A program made the position numbers and the translations under genes. From positions 62,778-126,777 of the forward strand of contig NWQL01000002.1 of the NCBI GenBank assembly GCA_002798175.1: 64,000 nucleotides of DNA. The letters are read 5' to 3'. The DNA is from Lysobacteraceae bacterium NML91-0213 (GTDB taxonomy: Bacteria > Pseudomonadota > Gammaproteobacteria > Xanthomonadales > Xanthomonadaceae). The stretch's first letter is position 1. Every line of letters starts with the position of its first letter. The notes under the pieces are model-generated. The model was not told where the DNA came from, ran no database searches, and saw nothing but the letters and a program-made list of their open reading frames with translations. This document shows positions 1 to 7,236 of the stretch, in pieces.

Positions 1-83
1 CAGGCGACCGCCGCCGCGGAGACGATGCCGATCGCGGCAAGCACGCGGTAATCGGTGAGGTAGTAGCGCAGTCTGCTGAACAT
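1..83 (-). CDS. Probable T6SS membrane protein TssM/IcmF, N-terminus only
   Basis: Only the first 27 codons are inside the window; the gene continues past base 1. The start ATG is at 83-81, preceded by a GGATC-like ribosome site, 11 nt after the stop of the upstream gene. The visible peptide starts MFSRLRYYLTDYRVL and then enters a hydrophobic run rich in Ala, Ile and Val, which looks like a first transmembrane helix. TssM/IcmF proteins start with a short basic stretch followed by membrane helices, and this gene follows a PAAR gene in the same operon. The identification is therefore an inference from context plus a short N-terminus, and another inner-membrane protein is possible. Confidence 0.5.
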   Translation of the reverse strand, partial: MFSRLRYYLTDYRVLAAIGIVSAAAVA

Positions 84-94
84 CGGACGATCCG

Positions 95-1528
95 TCAGGC
101 GACAGTGGCCGGCGTGTCGGCGCCGGCGCGGGAGCTCGATCCATCGGCCTCGGCCGGCACGATGGCAAGGGCAACACGCTGGCGCTCGTCGAGCAGCGAG
201 AGCACCAGCAGCGGTTGTGCGGATTCCCGGGCCTGCGCCTCTGCCAGCGCCAGCAGCGCCACCGGCGCCACGATGCCCAGCGCACCGTTGGCGACGCCGA
301 GCGCCGGGCACTGGCGGGCCACATCGAGGTCCGGGCAGGCCAGCGAGACCGCCGCAGCGGTTTCCACCGACGGCGCGGCGCGCTGGTCTGCATCGCTGAG
401 CACCAGACCTATCAGGGCCGGCTCGAGGGATGCATCGCGCATCGCGCGCTCGAGCAGGTCGGCGGTCGCGCGCGCCCCGGCACGCAACGACGCCAGCGAG
501 GTCTCGCCGTCCACCGGCGCGTGGACGAGCGCCATCGCATCGCCGGATGCGGAAGCCGGTAGAAGCAGCACGCCCGCGGCACCCTCTGCCGGGACCACCC
601 CGTCCTGCTGGCGCGTGCCCATCAGCACGCCCGTCGATTCCAGCCGGCGAATCGACTGCGCACCGACCCGGGAATCGGCCGCGAGCAGCACCTGCCAGCG
701 CGGCGATCGCTCCGGTCCTTCCGGCGTGCCAGCTGCATCCAGCAGCTGCCGCATCCTTGCCCATGACGCGCGGGCATCCGCCACGGGGACCGCGTGGACG
801 TCGAGCTGCGCATCCTGCAGGCCGCAGGCGATCGCCTGTCCGCGCATGGCGAGCACGCAGGCCTCGCGCAGCGCCGCCGGCCACGATGCCGGCAGCAGCA
901 GGTGGACGTCGACACGTTCGCACGGCCCGGCCGCCCCGCGATGATGCATGCCGGCGATCACCTGCCCCTCCGTCTGCGCCGGACGCGGCAGCAACGACGC
1001 GGCGCGGATGAACAGCGCGTCGGCCACCGGCTCCAGCAGGGCCAGCGCGCGCAGCGCTTCGTCGCTGGCACGCAATCCGGGCGCATGCCGCCGCAGCAGG
1101 TCCTCGGCCGGAAAGGTGTCGAGATGGGCGACGAACGCGGCGAACACCGGCAATCCATCGCGATCGCGCAATGTCGGATGCAGACCAGGCCGTGGCGGCT
1201 GCGCCAGCGCGGCCAATGCGTCGGTGGGGGTGTCGGCGACGGGCAGCCACACCGCACCTGCGCCGAGAGCCATCGACGGAGGCGTGGCCACGCCGCCACC
1301 GCCGGCGCCGTCCGCGGCTTTCGCCGGTACGTCGGCCCCGGTGTCCACGCGGCTACGCGATGCCCTGCGCGCGACGTGCATGCCGGCGAGCACGACGAGC
1401 GGCAATCCGCCCAGTACCAGCGCCATCTGCACGCCACCCGGCGTGGCGCCGGTGCCGCGCCAGATGCCGATCGCGCACAACCACACCACCGCGAACACGA
1501 CGATGGCCACAAGCACGGCGCGCGTCAT
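95..1528 (-). CDS. Hypothetical membrane protein in T6SS cluster, possible ketosynthase-like fold
   Basis: 477 aa. Two hydrophobic helices lie at about residues 4-23 and 33-52, with a short loop between; the rest should be soluble. No standard domain is obvious. The C-terminal half has a pattern recalling the second half of beta-ketoacyl synthases: an ADSRVGAQSIRRLES segment, then QQDGVVPAEGAAGVLLLP (compare the DGF.PGEGAAA block of ketosynthases), and near the end ALGVANGALGIVAPVALLA. No active-site DTACSS block is seen, so catalysis is doubtful. An AGGGGG-like ribosome site precedes the chosen ATG. The frame stays open upstream over the PAAR gene, but that part is an antisense or out-of-frame shadow. 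It lies between the PAAR gene and probable tssM, so a role in T6SS assembly or effector handling is inferred. Confidence 0.72.
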   Translation of the reverse strand: MTRAVLVAIVVFAVVWLCAIGIWRGTGATPGGVQMALVLGGLPLVVLAGMHVARRASRSRVDTGADVPAKAADGAGGGGVATPPSMALGAGAVWLPVADTPTDALAALAQPPRPGLHPTLRDRDGLPVFAAFVAHLDTFPAEDLLRRHAPGLRASDEALRALALLEPVADALFIRAASLLPRPAQTEGQVIAGMHHRGAAGPCERVDVHLLLPASWPAALREACVLAMRGQAIACGLQDAQLDVHAVPVADARASWARMRQLLDAAGTPEGPERSPRWQVLLAADSRVGAQSIRRLESTGVLMGTRQQDGVVPAEGAAGVLLLPASASGDAMALVHAPVDGETSLASLRAGARATADLLERAMRDASLEPALIGLVLSDADQRAAPSVETAAAVSLACPDLDVARQCPALGVANGALGIVAPVALLALAEAQARESAQPLLVLSLLDERQRVALAIVPAEADGSSSRAGADTPATVA

Positions 1529-1587
1529 GCTGCCCGGCCCCCTTTCCGTGTGTGTCCCCTGCGGGCGTCCTGCCCCATGCGCCCGCC

Positions 1588-1848
1588 TCAGCCCACGAAC
1601 GTGGTGGATTGCGACGACAGCAGCGTGCCCCCGCACGCCGTCCGGTCGCCGTGCCGGGCAACGGGCTGGCCGTCGACCACAAGGGTGGGATCGCCCGACG
1701 CGATGGTGGTCGGGCCATGCTTCTGGCAGACGACGTTGTCGCCTACGCGCGCGATCGGGGTGCCGGCGATATCGGATGCCGGGGTGCCGGAGACCACGCT
1801 TCCCCCGTGGTCGATCCGGTCGCCGATGACGATGATTGGACGCGACAT
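1588..1848 (-). CDS. PAAR domain protein (T6SS spike tip)
   Basis: 86 aa, essentially a single PAAR domain. PAAR proteins form the sharp tip on the VgrG trimer of the type VI secretion spike and often carry or recruit effectors. Visible family features are the G-rich repeats (GDRIDHGG, GTPIARVGDNVVC, GQPVARHGDRTACGG) and His and Cys residues (H15, C42, H45, and the HGDRTAC segment) suited to binding the tip metal. There is no fused toxin domain. The ATG at 1848 is preceded by GGGAGAG. It is followed 59 nt later by the 477-aa membrane protein and preceded by the M15 peptidase gene, all on the minus strand, consistent with one transcript. Confidence 0.93.
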   Translation of the reverse strand: MSRPIIVIGDRIDHGGSVVSGTPASDIAGTPIARVGDNVVCQKHGPTTIASGDPTLVVDGQPVARHGDRTACGGTLLSSQSTTFVG

Positions 1849-1955
1849 CGCGTGCTCTCCCTGTCGTTACCGCTCCTGCGGACCGCAGCCGGTCCGGCGG
1901 CGACGATAGCAGGTGTCGGCGCCGCTTGGCATCCCCGCCCACTGCCCCGCTGCAG

Positions 1956-2837
1956 TCACCCGTGGGTTGGGCTGCCCGCCGCACGCCGTGCCGCCCGCGC
2001 TTCGCGACAGCTCCGCGTGGACTCGACGTGCACGTAGTCCTTGAGCCGCGTCCAGCGCCCGCCCCAGGTCAGCCCGGCCTGCTCGGCGAGTTCGCCATAG
2101 AGGAAGTACGCACGCCGGGTCCAGGCATCGCCCATGTCCCATTGCAGCTTGCCGTCGCGCATCGGTGCACTGTCAAGTGCGAGACCGTACTGGTGGCAGC
2201 TCGACCATGCGCCCGCGAGGGTGGCGCGCCCTTCGCGCGCGAGCTCCGCCTGCCGTTCCGGTGAGCGATAGCCTTCCACCAGCACCATGCGGATCCCGTG
2301 CTGCGACTGCATCACCTGGTAGATCGCCAGCACCCGCTGCTGCAGGTCCGCGTCCAGATGGTCCCAGCGGCGATCGGCGGTCACGATCTCCGGGCGCTCC
2401 TCGCGGATCTCGCGGGTCGTGAACACCGCCGGCGGCGGCGGCGGCGGTGGCACCAGGCGTTCGCCACGCAGCAGCCCGGCGATCATCGTCTGCGATGGGC
2501 CCAGGTCATCGCCCTGGAAGCCGGGCAGGACGACGCGCTGGCGCAGGCCGAGCACCAGCAGTGGCGGCAATACCAGCAGCAGGACCGAGGCGAGCAGCAA
2601 CCAGCGATGCCTGCGCACCCCGCCGGCGAGGCCCGCGCCACCGCCTGCGGCCACGCGGCCACCGGCGTCGATGCGCCGTGCGAGACCGCGCGACGCCCTG
2701 CCACCCGCGCGCGCGATGCGTGCCCATGCGCGTGCGCACAACCCGGCGATCCCGGTGCGCGCACCGTCGAACAGCAGCAGCCAGCTCAGCATGCAGGCCA
2801 CGACGAAGAACGCCAGCAGCACGACGAAAACCGTCAT
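1956..2837 (-). CDS. Membrane-anchored M15 family peptidase, T6SS-associated
   Basis: 293 aa. Two hydrophobic segments (about residues 2-24 and 74-95) flank an Arg/Gly-rich stretch. A run of seven prolines (about 128-134) follows, then a C-terminal M15 (VanY/endolysin-like) peptidase domain. The zinc ligand pattern is visible: SSCHQYGLALD supplies His and Asp, and DYVHVES supplies the second His; GYRSPERQAEL is the conserved substrate-side motif. M15 enzymes cut peptidoglycan stem peptides or D-Ala-D-Ala. The position at the head of the PAAR operon suggests either local cell-wall remodelling for the T6SS or a secreted cell-wall effector; the membrane anchors favour the former. The start at 2837 has GGAG 7 nt upstream. 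No immunity gene is obvious. Confidence 0.85.
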   Translation of the reverse strand: MTVFVVLLAFFVVACMLSWLLLFDGARTGIAGLCARAWARIARAGGRASRGLARRIDAGGRVAAGGGAGLAGGVRRHRWLLLASVLLLVLPPLLVLGLRQRVVLPGFQGDDLGPSQTMIAGLLRGERLVPPPPPPPAVFTTREIREERPEIVTADRRWDHLDADLQQRVLAIYQVMQSQHGIRMVLVEGYRSPERQAELAREGRATLAGAWSSCHQYGLALDSAPMRDGKLQWDMGDAWTRRAYFLYGELAEQAGLTWGGRWTRLKDYVHVESTRSCREARAARRAAGSPTHG

Positions 2838-2890
2838 GCCAGCGCTCCGCGCCGAAGCCACGCCATTGACGCCGCGCCGTTCCGGCTGCA

Positions 2891-2896
2891 TAGAAT
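2891..2896 (+). promoter_or_regulatory. Putative -10 box for the 257-aa membrane protein gene
   Basis: TAGAAT in the divergent gap between the M15 peptidase gene and the plus-strand hypothetical gene. It is the same -10-like hexamer found before several other genes here. No good -35 box is seen 16-18 nt upstream. Confidence 0.4.
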
Positions 2897-3029
2897 GCGG
2901 CAACGGACTGACCCCGGCCGCGGCCGGACAAGCGCAGGATTGCCCTTGAACACTGGTGAATCGACCCGTCCCAGCCTGGTCGCGGGGAACGGCCATACGA
3001 CCGCAGGCAGCGGCCGCATCCTTGCGGAC

Positions 3030-3803
3030 ATGGAGCAACGCAGGCCGGAGCGCACGCGCAGGCCGCGCAGCGATCGTGGACGTCGGCTTGCCGGCAGGCG
3101 CTGGCTGCTTGGGGTCATCGCACTCACGGTCCTTGTGTTCCTGCTCCTCGCGGCTACGCGCCTGTTGCAGGGCGACGCCGTGCGTCCGGACCGGACTGTC
3201 CATGATCCGGCGCCCCTCGTGCAAGACATGCCCGATGCCACCAGCGCACCGGCCCCAACGCACGACGTCGCGGTGATCATCGACGATCGCGCGGTCGATC
3301 CGTTCCAACGTCTCGGCACCGCGCCCGGGGCTTCAGCTGCGGCATCCGTTCCCCCGGCCACCGATGCCACGACCGCCGCGCCGACGGCACACGCCCTGGA
3401 CGCCGCCAGCGCATCGCCGCGTACGCCCCCGGCCACGACAGCAGCGGCGCGGCGTGCTGCGACAACCGCACCCACCGCACCGGTCGACGACGGCGGCCTG
3501 CTGTCGACGCTGATGCGGATCATCCACCAGGACAGTGGCGCGACCGGTGACACCCACGAGTCGATGGACGCGCTGGTGGCGCAGCTGCGCGCAGACGACG
3601 AACGCAGCCGCCAGACGCAGGCGCGTCTTGAAAGCCTTGGCGGGCCGCAGTCGCAACCGGTCCCGCGCCGGGAGGCGCGCGCCCGGCAACAGGTGGAACA
3701 GGCGCTTGCCGCCTGCCCGCGCCCGAACACCCCCGCCGGCATCGCCTGCCGGGACCGCGTATGCGCACCGCATGCCGGTCGGCTTGCGCTGTGCCCGCTC
3801 TGA
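3030..3803 (+). CDS. Hypothetical single-pass membrane protein, Ala/Pro/Thr-rich
   Basis: 257 aa from the ATG at 3030. A basic N-terminus (residues 1-25) is followed by one transmembrane helix (about 26-44, LLGVIALTVLVFLLLAAT). A long low-complexity Ala/Pro/Thr region (about 80-160) follows, then a charged helical C-terminal part with four cysteines near the end. No known domain is recognised. The start is uncertain: an in-frame TTG at 2946 has an AGGA site 6 nt upstream, whereas the ATG at 3030 lacks a clear ribosome site; the longer form would add 28 residues. The gene is divergent from the T6SS peptidase gene and could belong to that locus, but nothing in its sequence proves it. Confidence 0.65.
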   Translation: MEQRRPERTRRPRSDRGRRLAGRRWLLGVIALTVLVFLLLAATRLLQGDAVRPDRTVHDPAPLVQDMPDATSAPAPTHDVAVIIDDRAVDPFQRLGTAPGASAAASVPPATDATTAAPTAHALDAASASPRTPPATTAAARRAATTAPTAPVDDGGLLSTLMRIIHQDSGATGDTHESMDALVAQLRADDERSRQTQARLESLGGPQSQPVPRREARARQQVEQALAACPRPNTPAGIACRDRVCAPHAGRLALCPL

Positions 3804-3841
3804 CGACGCTGCAACCCGCGCCGACCCGCTAGGCTGGGGCC

Positions 3842-4651
3842 ATGTGCCTGGTCGCCCTCGCCCATCGCCTGCATCCACGCTGGCCGCTGGTGCTCATCGC
3901 CAACCGCGACGAGGCGCACGCACGCGCCACTGCGCCGGCCGGCTTCGATCCCGACGCCGGCGATGTCTACGGCGGTCGCGACCTGGTCGCCGGTGGCAGC
4001 TGGTTGCAGGTGTCGACGCGTGGCCGACTGGCCGCGGTCACCAATGTGCGTCGTGGGCTCGAACCGGAGCAGGCACGGCATTCGCGCGGCTGGCTGGTGC
4101 GCGATTTCGTGCGCGGCGACGCCGGCGCGATGCAGTTTGCCGAAGCGCTGCAGCCGCAGGCGCGCACTTACGGCCGCTTCAACCTGCTGCTATGGGACGG
4201 CGCCACGCTCGCCTTCGCCAGCAATGTGCCGGAACCGGTGGCGATGCCGGTCGCGCCGGGCCTGCACGCGATGTCGAACGGTGCGTTCGATGCGTCATGG
4301 CCCAAGAGTGCGCATGCCACTCGCGCGCTTGCCAGATGGCTCGACGCCGCGCCCGACGCCCGCGAATCCACGGTGACCGCCGACATCCTCGCGCCTTTGT
4401 TCGACGCGCTCGCCGACAGCGCGCAGGCGCCCGACGAGCGCCTGCCCGATACGGGCGTCGGGCTTGCGCTGGAACGGCGTCTGTCGCCGGCGTTCATCCG
4501 CGACCCTGTCTACGGCACGCGCTGCAGTTCGGTGGTGCTGCTCGGGGCGGAATCCGTGCTGTTCGCCGAACGCCGCTTCGGCCCCGATGGCGTGGCCGCC
4601 GGCGCGTCGGTGGACGTGCTACCGCGCACGTCGGCACCGGCCGCCGGGTAG
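3842..4651 (+). CDS. NRDE family protein (TANGO2 homologue)
   Basis: 269 aa. The N-terminus MCLVALAHRLHPRWPLVL followed by IANRDEAHAR is the defining NRDE motif with the conserved Cys at position 2. The later YGGRDLVAGGSWLQVS and LAAVTNVR segments are also typical. The length is normal for the family. The eukaryotic homologue TANGO2 is linked to Golgi organisation and haem or lipid handling; the bacterial role is not established. There is no ribosome site before the ATG. A TAGGCT hexamer ends 6 nt before it, so the mRNA may be leaderless. The gene is followed closely by the SDR gene on the same strand. Confidence 0.92.
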   Translation: MCLVALAHRLHPRWPLVLIANRDEAHARATAPAGFDPDAGDVYGGRDLVAGGSWLQVSTRGRLAAVTNVRRGLEPEQARHSRGWLVRDFVRGDAGAMQFAEALQPQARTYGRFNLLLWDGATLAFASNVPEPVAMPVAPGLHAMSNGAFDASWPKSAHATRALARWLDAAPDARESTVTADILAPLFDALADSAQAPDERLPDTGVGLALERRLSPAFIRDPVYGTRCSSVVLLGAESVLFAERRFGPDGVAAGASVDVLPRTSAPAAG

Positions 4652-4654
4652 AAT
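4649..4654 (+). promoter_or_regulatory. Putative -10 box of the SDR gene
   Basis: TAGAAT overlaps the end of the NRDE gene (its stop codon is TAG at 4649-4651) and lies 26 nt before the SDR start codon, where an AGGAG ribosome site follows. No strong -35 box is visible. Confidence 0.45.
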
Positions 4655-4680
4655 CGCGTCCTTTCGCAGCAGGAGTTCCC

Positions 4681-5451
4681 ATGCAGCTGTCCGACATCCG
4701 CGCCATCGTCACCGGTGGCGTCTCCGGGCTCGGCCTGGCCGTCGCCGAGCATCTCGTCGCCCGCGGCGGCAAGGTCGCGCTGTTCGACGTCAATGACGGC
4801 AAGGGCGCCGAAGCGGTGGCAGCGCTGGGCGACGGCAACGCGCGTTATTTCCGCACCGATGTCACCGACGAGGCCGGTGTGGCCACGAACGTCGCCGCCG
4901 CGCGCGAGTTCCTCGGCGGGCTCAACGCCTGCGTCAACTGTGCGGGCATCCTCGGGGCCGGGCGCGTGCTCGGCCGCGACGGCGCGATGGCACTGGACCA
5001 TTTCTCGAAGACGGTGATGGTCAACCTGGTCGGCAGCTTCAACGTCGCCAAGGCCGCCGCCGCGGTGATGCAGCACAACGAGGTCGGCGACGACGGCGAG
5101 CGCGGCGTGATCGTCAACACCGCGTCGGTGGCCGCCTACGAAGGGCAGATCGGCCAGGCCGCGTACTCGGCGTCGAAGGCCGGCGTGGTCGGCATGACCC
5201 TGCCGATGGCCCGCGAACTCTCGCGCTTCGGCATCCGCGTCAACACCATCGCCCCGGGGATCTTCTGGACCCCGATGGTCGACGGCATGCCCGACGAGGT
5301 GCAGGCCTCGCTGTCTGCATCGATCCCGTTCCCGTCGCGCCTGGGCCGCCCGGAGGAATTCGCCGACCTGGTCGCCTACCTGCTCGGCAACCGCTACATC
5401 AACGGCGAGACCATCCGCCTCGACGGTGCGGTGCGGCTGGCACCGAAGTAA
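4681..5451 (+). CDS. Short-chain dehydrogenase/reductase, 3-hydroxyacyl-CoA dehydrogenase type 2-like
   Basis: 256 aa, a complete classical SDR. The nucleotide-binding motif TGGVSGLG is at residues 11-18; an acidic residue after the second strand (FDVND) predicts NAD(H) use. NCAGI is at 86-90, the catalytic Ser at about 149, and YSASK gives Tyr162 and Lys166. The overall pattern ([18 protein letters not shown] near the C-terminus) matches the HSD17B10/3-hydroxy-2-methylbutyryl-CoA dehydrogenase group, which acts in beta-oxidation and isoleucine degradation; the exact substrate is inferred. AGGAG lies 7 nt upstream of the ATG. The neighbours do not form a degradation operon, so it is probably expressed alone. 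Confidence 0.92.
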   Translation: MQLSDIRAIVTGGVSGLGLAVAEHLVARGGKVALFDVNDGKGAEAVAALGDGNARYFRTDVTDEAGVATNVAAAREFLGGLNACVNCAGILGAGRVLGRDGAMALDHFSKTVMVNLVGSFNVAKAAAAVMQHNEVGDDGERGVIVNTASVAAYEGQIGQAAYSASKAGVVGMTLPMARELSRFGIRVNTIAPGIFWTPMVDGMPDEVQASLSASIPFPSRLGRPEEFADLVAYLLGNRYINGETIRLDGAVRLAPK

Positions 5452-5507
5452 CCCCACAGCCGCGGCGCACTGCCGCGGTCCAATCCACATCCCGACCGAA
5501 CGCATCC

Positions 5508-6074
5508 ATGAAAGCCAGCGACATCAAGAAGGGCAACGTCGTCGAATACAACGGCGGCGTGTACCAGATCCGCGACATCGAGCGCAGCTCCCCGCAGGGG
5601 CGCGGCGGCAACGTGCGTTTCCGCTTCACCATGTACAGCGTGCCGGGCGGCAACAAGCTCGACGCCAGCTTCGATGCCGACGACAGCCTGCCCGAGGTGG
5701 AGCTGCTGCGCCGCCAGGCCAGCTTCTCGTACAAGGATGGCGATGCGTTCGTGTTCCTCGACGACGAGGACTACATGCCCTACCAGCTCGATGCCGACGT
5801 GGTCGGCGACGACGCCGGCTACATCACCGATGGCCTCTCCGGCTGCTTCGTGCAGGTCATCGACGACCAGCCGGTGGGCCTGCAGCTGCCGCAGACGGTG
5901 ACGCTGGAGGTCGTCGAGACGCCGCCGGAACTCAAGGGCGGCACCGCCACCAAGCGGCCGAAGCCGGCCCGGCTGTCGACCGGGCTGGAGATCCAGGTCC
6001 CGGAATACATCGCCAACGGCGAGCGCGTGCTGGTCAACACCACCACCGGCGAGTTCTCCGGCCGCGCGGATTGA
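5508..6074 (+). CDS. efpL: Elongation factor P-like protein EfpL (YeiP)
   Basis: 188 aa, three-domain EF-P fold. The N-terminal KOW-like domain begins [20 protein letters not shown]. The tip loop that reaches the peptidyl-transferase centre reads SSPQGRGG with Arg32 at the tip; canonical EF-P carries a modified Lys or Arg here, whereas EfpL has this longer SPxxRG-type loop and needs no known modification. The C-terminal OB domains end in [20 protein letters not shown], the conserved EF-P signature region. EfpL helps ribosomes stalled at polyproline and other difficult motifs. Canonical efp is not in the window. The rnt gene follows 14 nt downstream on the same strand, so the two may be co-transcribed. 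Confidence 0.95.
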   Translation: MKASDIKKGNVVEYNGGVYQIRDIERSSPQGRGGNVRFRFTMYSVPGGNKLDASFDADDSLPEVELLRRQASFSYKDGDAFVFLDDEDYMPYQLDADVVGDDAGYITDGLSGCFVQVIDDQPVGLQLPQTVTLEVVETPPELKGGTATKRPKPARLSTGLEIQVPEYIANGERVLVNTTTGEFSGRAD

Positions 6075-6088
6075 GCGCCGTCGACGCC

Positions 6089-6754
6089 ATGAACGACGCA
6101 CCCGCCACCCCGGACATCGCCGCAGCGCCCAGCCCGCTGGCCAAACGCTTTCGCGGTTACCTGCCGGTGGTGGTGGACGTGGAGACCGGCGGTTTCGACT
6201 GGAACCGCCATGCGCTGCTGGAAATCGCAGCGGTGCCGCTGGACCTGGATGCCGACGGCAGGCTGGTGCTCGGCGACACCGCCAGCGCACACCTGGTGCC
6301 GGCGCCGGGCACCGAGATCGACCCGAAGTCGCTCGAGGTGACCGGCATCGACCTCGACCATCCGTTCCGCCTGGCCAAGCCCGAGCGCGAGGCGCTGAGC
6401 CACGTGTTCGGGCCGGTCCGCAACGCGCTGAAGCGGCATGGCTGCCAGCGCGCGATCCTGGTCGGCCACAACGCCCACTTCGACCTCAACTTCCTCAACG
6501 CCGCGGTGGCGCGCAGCGGCCACAAGCGCAACCCGTTCCACCCCTTCAGCGTATTCGACACCGTGACCCTGGCCGGCGTGGCCTATGGGCAGACCGTACT
6601 GGCGCGGGCGGTGCAGGCGGCGGGTTTCGAATGGAACGCCGCCGACGCCCACTCGGCCGTCTACGACGCCGAGCAGACCGCACGGCTGTTCTGCACGATC
6701 GTCAACGCGTGGCCGGCGCCAACGGCACCGGCGGCGCCTGCCATTCCGGCGTGA
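6089..6754 (+). CDS. rnt: Ribonuclease T
   Basis: 221 aa, a DEDDh 3'-5' exonuclease that trims tRNA CCA ends and matures stable RNA 3' ends. The first exonuclease motif is [13 protein letters not shown] (Asp30 and Glu32), motif II is [15 protein letters not shown], and motif III includes [14 protein letters not shown] with the catalytic His and Asp. Family-typical [14 protein letters not shown] and [10 protein letters not shown] are present. An N-terminal extension of about 20 residues precedes the core, and a short Pro/Ala tail ends the protein. It starts 14 nt after efpL with only a weak ribosome site, consistent with coupled translation. Confidence 0.95.
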   Translation: MNDAPATPDIAAAPSPLAKRFRGYLPVVVDVETGGFDWNRHALLEIAAVPLDLDADGRLVLGDTASAHLVPAPGTEIDPKSLEVTGIDLDHPFRLAKPEREALSHVFGPVRNALKRHGCQRAILVGHNAHFDLNFLNAAVARSGHKRNPFHPFSVFDTVTLAGVAYGQTVLARAVQAAGFEWNAADAHSAVYDAEQTARLFCTIVNAWPAPTAPAAPAIPA

Positions 6755-6794
6755 TTCGCCGGCGGGCGCGCGTGTCGCATCCGCCCACGGGGAC

Positions 6795-7112
6795 TCAGGC
6801 CGTTGCCAGCTTCAACCCCACCACCCCGGCCACGATCAGCGCGATGCTGACCAGCCGGCCGGGGTTGGCCGGTTCGCCCAGCAGCATGATGCCGACCAGC
6901 GCGGTGCCGACTGCACCGATGCCCACCCAGACCGCATAGGCGGTGCCCAGCGGCAGCGCCTTCATCGCCTGTGCCAGCAGGCCGAAGCTGATCGCCATCG
7001 CGGCCAGCGTGCCGACGGTCGGCCACAGGCGGGTGAAGCCTTCGGTGTACTTGAGCCCGACCGCCCAGACGATCTCGAACAGGCCGGCGAGGAACAGGAT
7101 GGTCCAGTGCAT
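6795..7112 (-). CDS. gdx: Guanidinium exporter Gdx (SugE-type SMR transporter)
   Basis: 105 aa, four transmembrane helices, the standard small multidrug resistance length. The sequence is very close to E. coli SugE/Gdx: [19 protein letters not shown] in helix 1 with the essential Glu13, [20 protein letters not shown] in helix 3, and [20 protein letters not shown] in helix 4. Gdx proteins act as dual-topology dimers that export guanidinium in exchange for protons. A guanidine-II riboswitch sits directly upstream at 7131-7174, which strongly supports guanidinium as the substrate. GGAG lies 7 nt before the ATG. The gene converges with rnt, with a 40-nt gap. Confidence 0.97.
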   Translation of the reverse strand: MHWTILFLAGLFEIVWAVGLKYTEGFTRLWPTVGTLAAMAISFGLLAQAMKALPLGTAYAVWVGIGAVGTALVGIMLLGEPANPGRLVSIALIVAGVVGLKLATA

Positions 7113-7130
7113 GGGAACACTCCGTGGGTC

Positions 7131-7174
7131 CGGGGCCGTCCCCGCTGCGGGTGGGAGTGGCGGGGTCGTCCCCG
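7131..7174 (-). promoter_or_regulatory. Guanidine-II riboswitch (mini-ykkC)
   Basis: Read on the minus strand there are two near-identical hairpins: CGGGG-ACGA-CCCCG (7174-7161) and CGGGG-ACGG-CCCCG (7144-7131), separated by a 16-nt linker. Two short stems with ACGR tetraloops define the guanidine-II class. The linker contains CACTCC (7159-7154), which can pair over 6 bp with the ribosome-binding stretch GGAGTG (7123-7118) of gdx. This matches the known mechanism: without guanidinium the linker masks the ribosome site, and ligand-induced pairing of the two loops frees it. The downstream gene is the expected guanidinium exporter. Confidence 0.93.
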
Positions 7175-7191
7175 CGTACTTGAAGGCGGGC

Positions 7192-7197
7192 ATTCTA
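7192..7197 (-). promoter_or_regulatory. Putative -10 box of gdx
   Basis: On the minus strand TAGAAT lies 17 nt before the first riboswitch hairpin, so transcription would begin about 10 nt before the aptamer. No convincing -35 box is visible. Confidence 0.5.
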
Positions 7198-7236
7198 GCC
7201 AGCCGCTGGCGCAGGGCGTGACCCGCGCATGACCGC

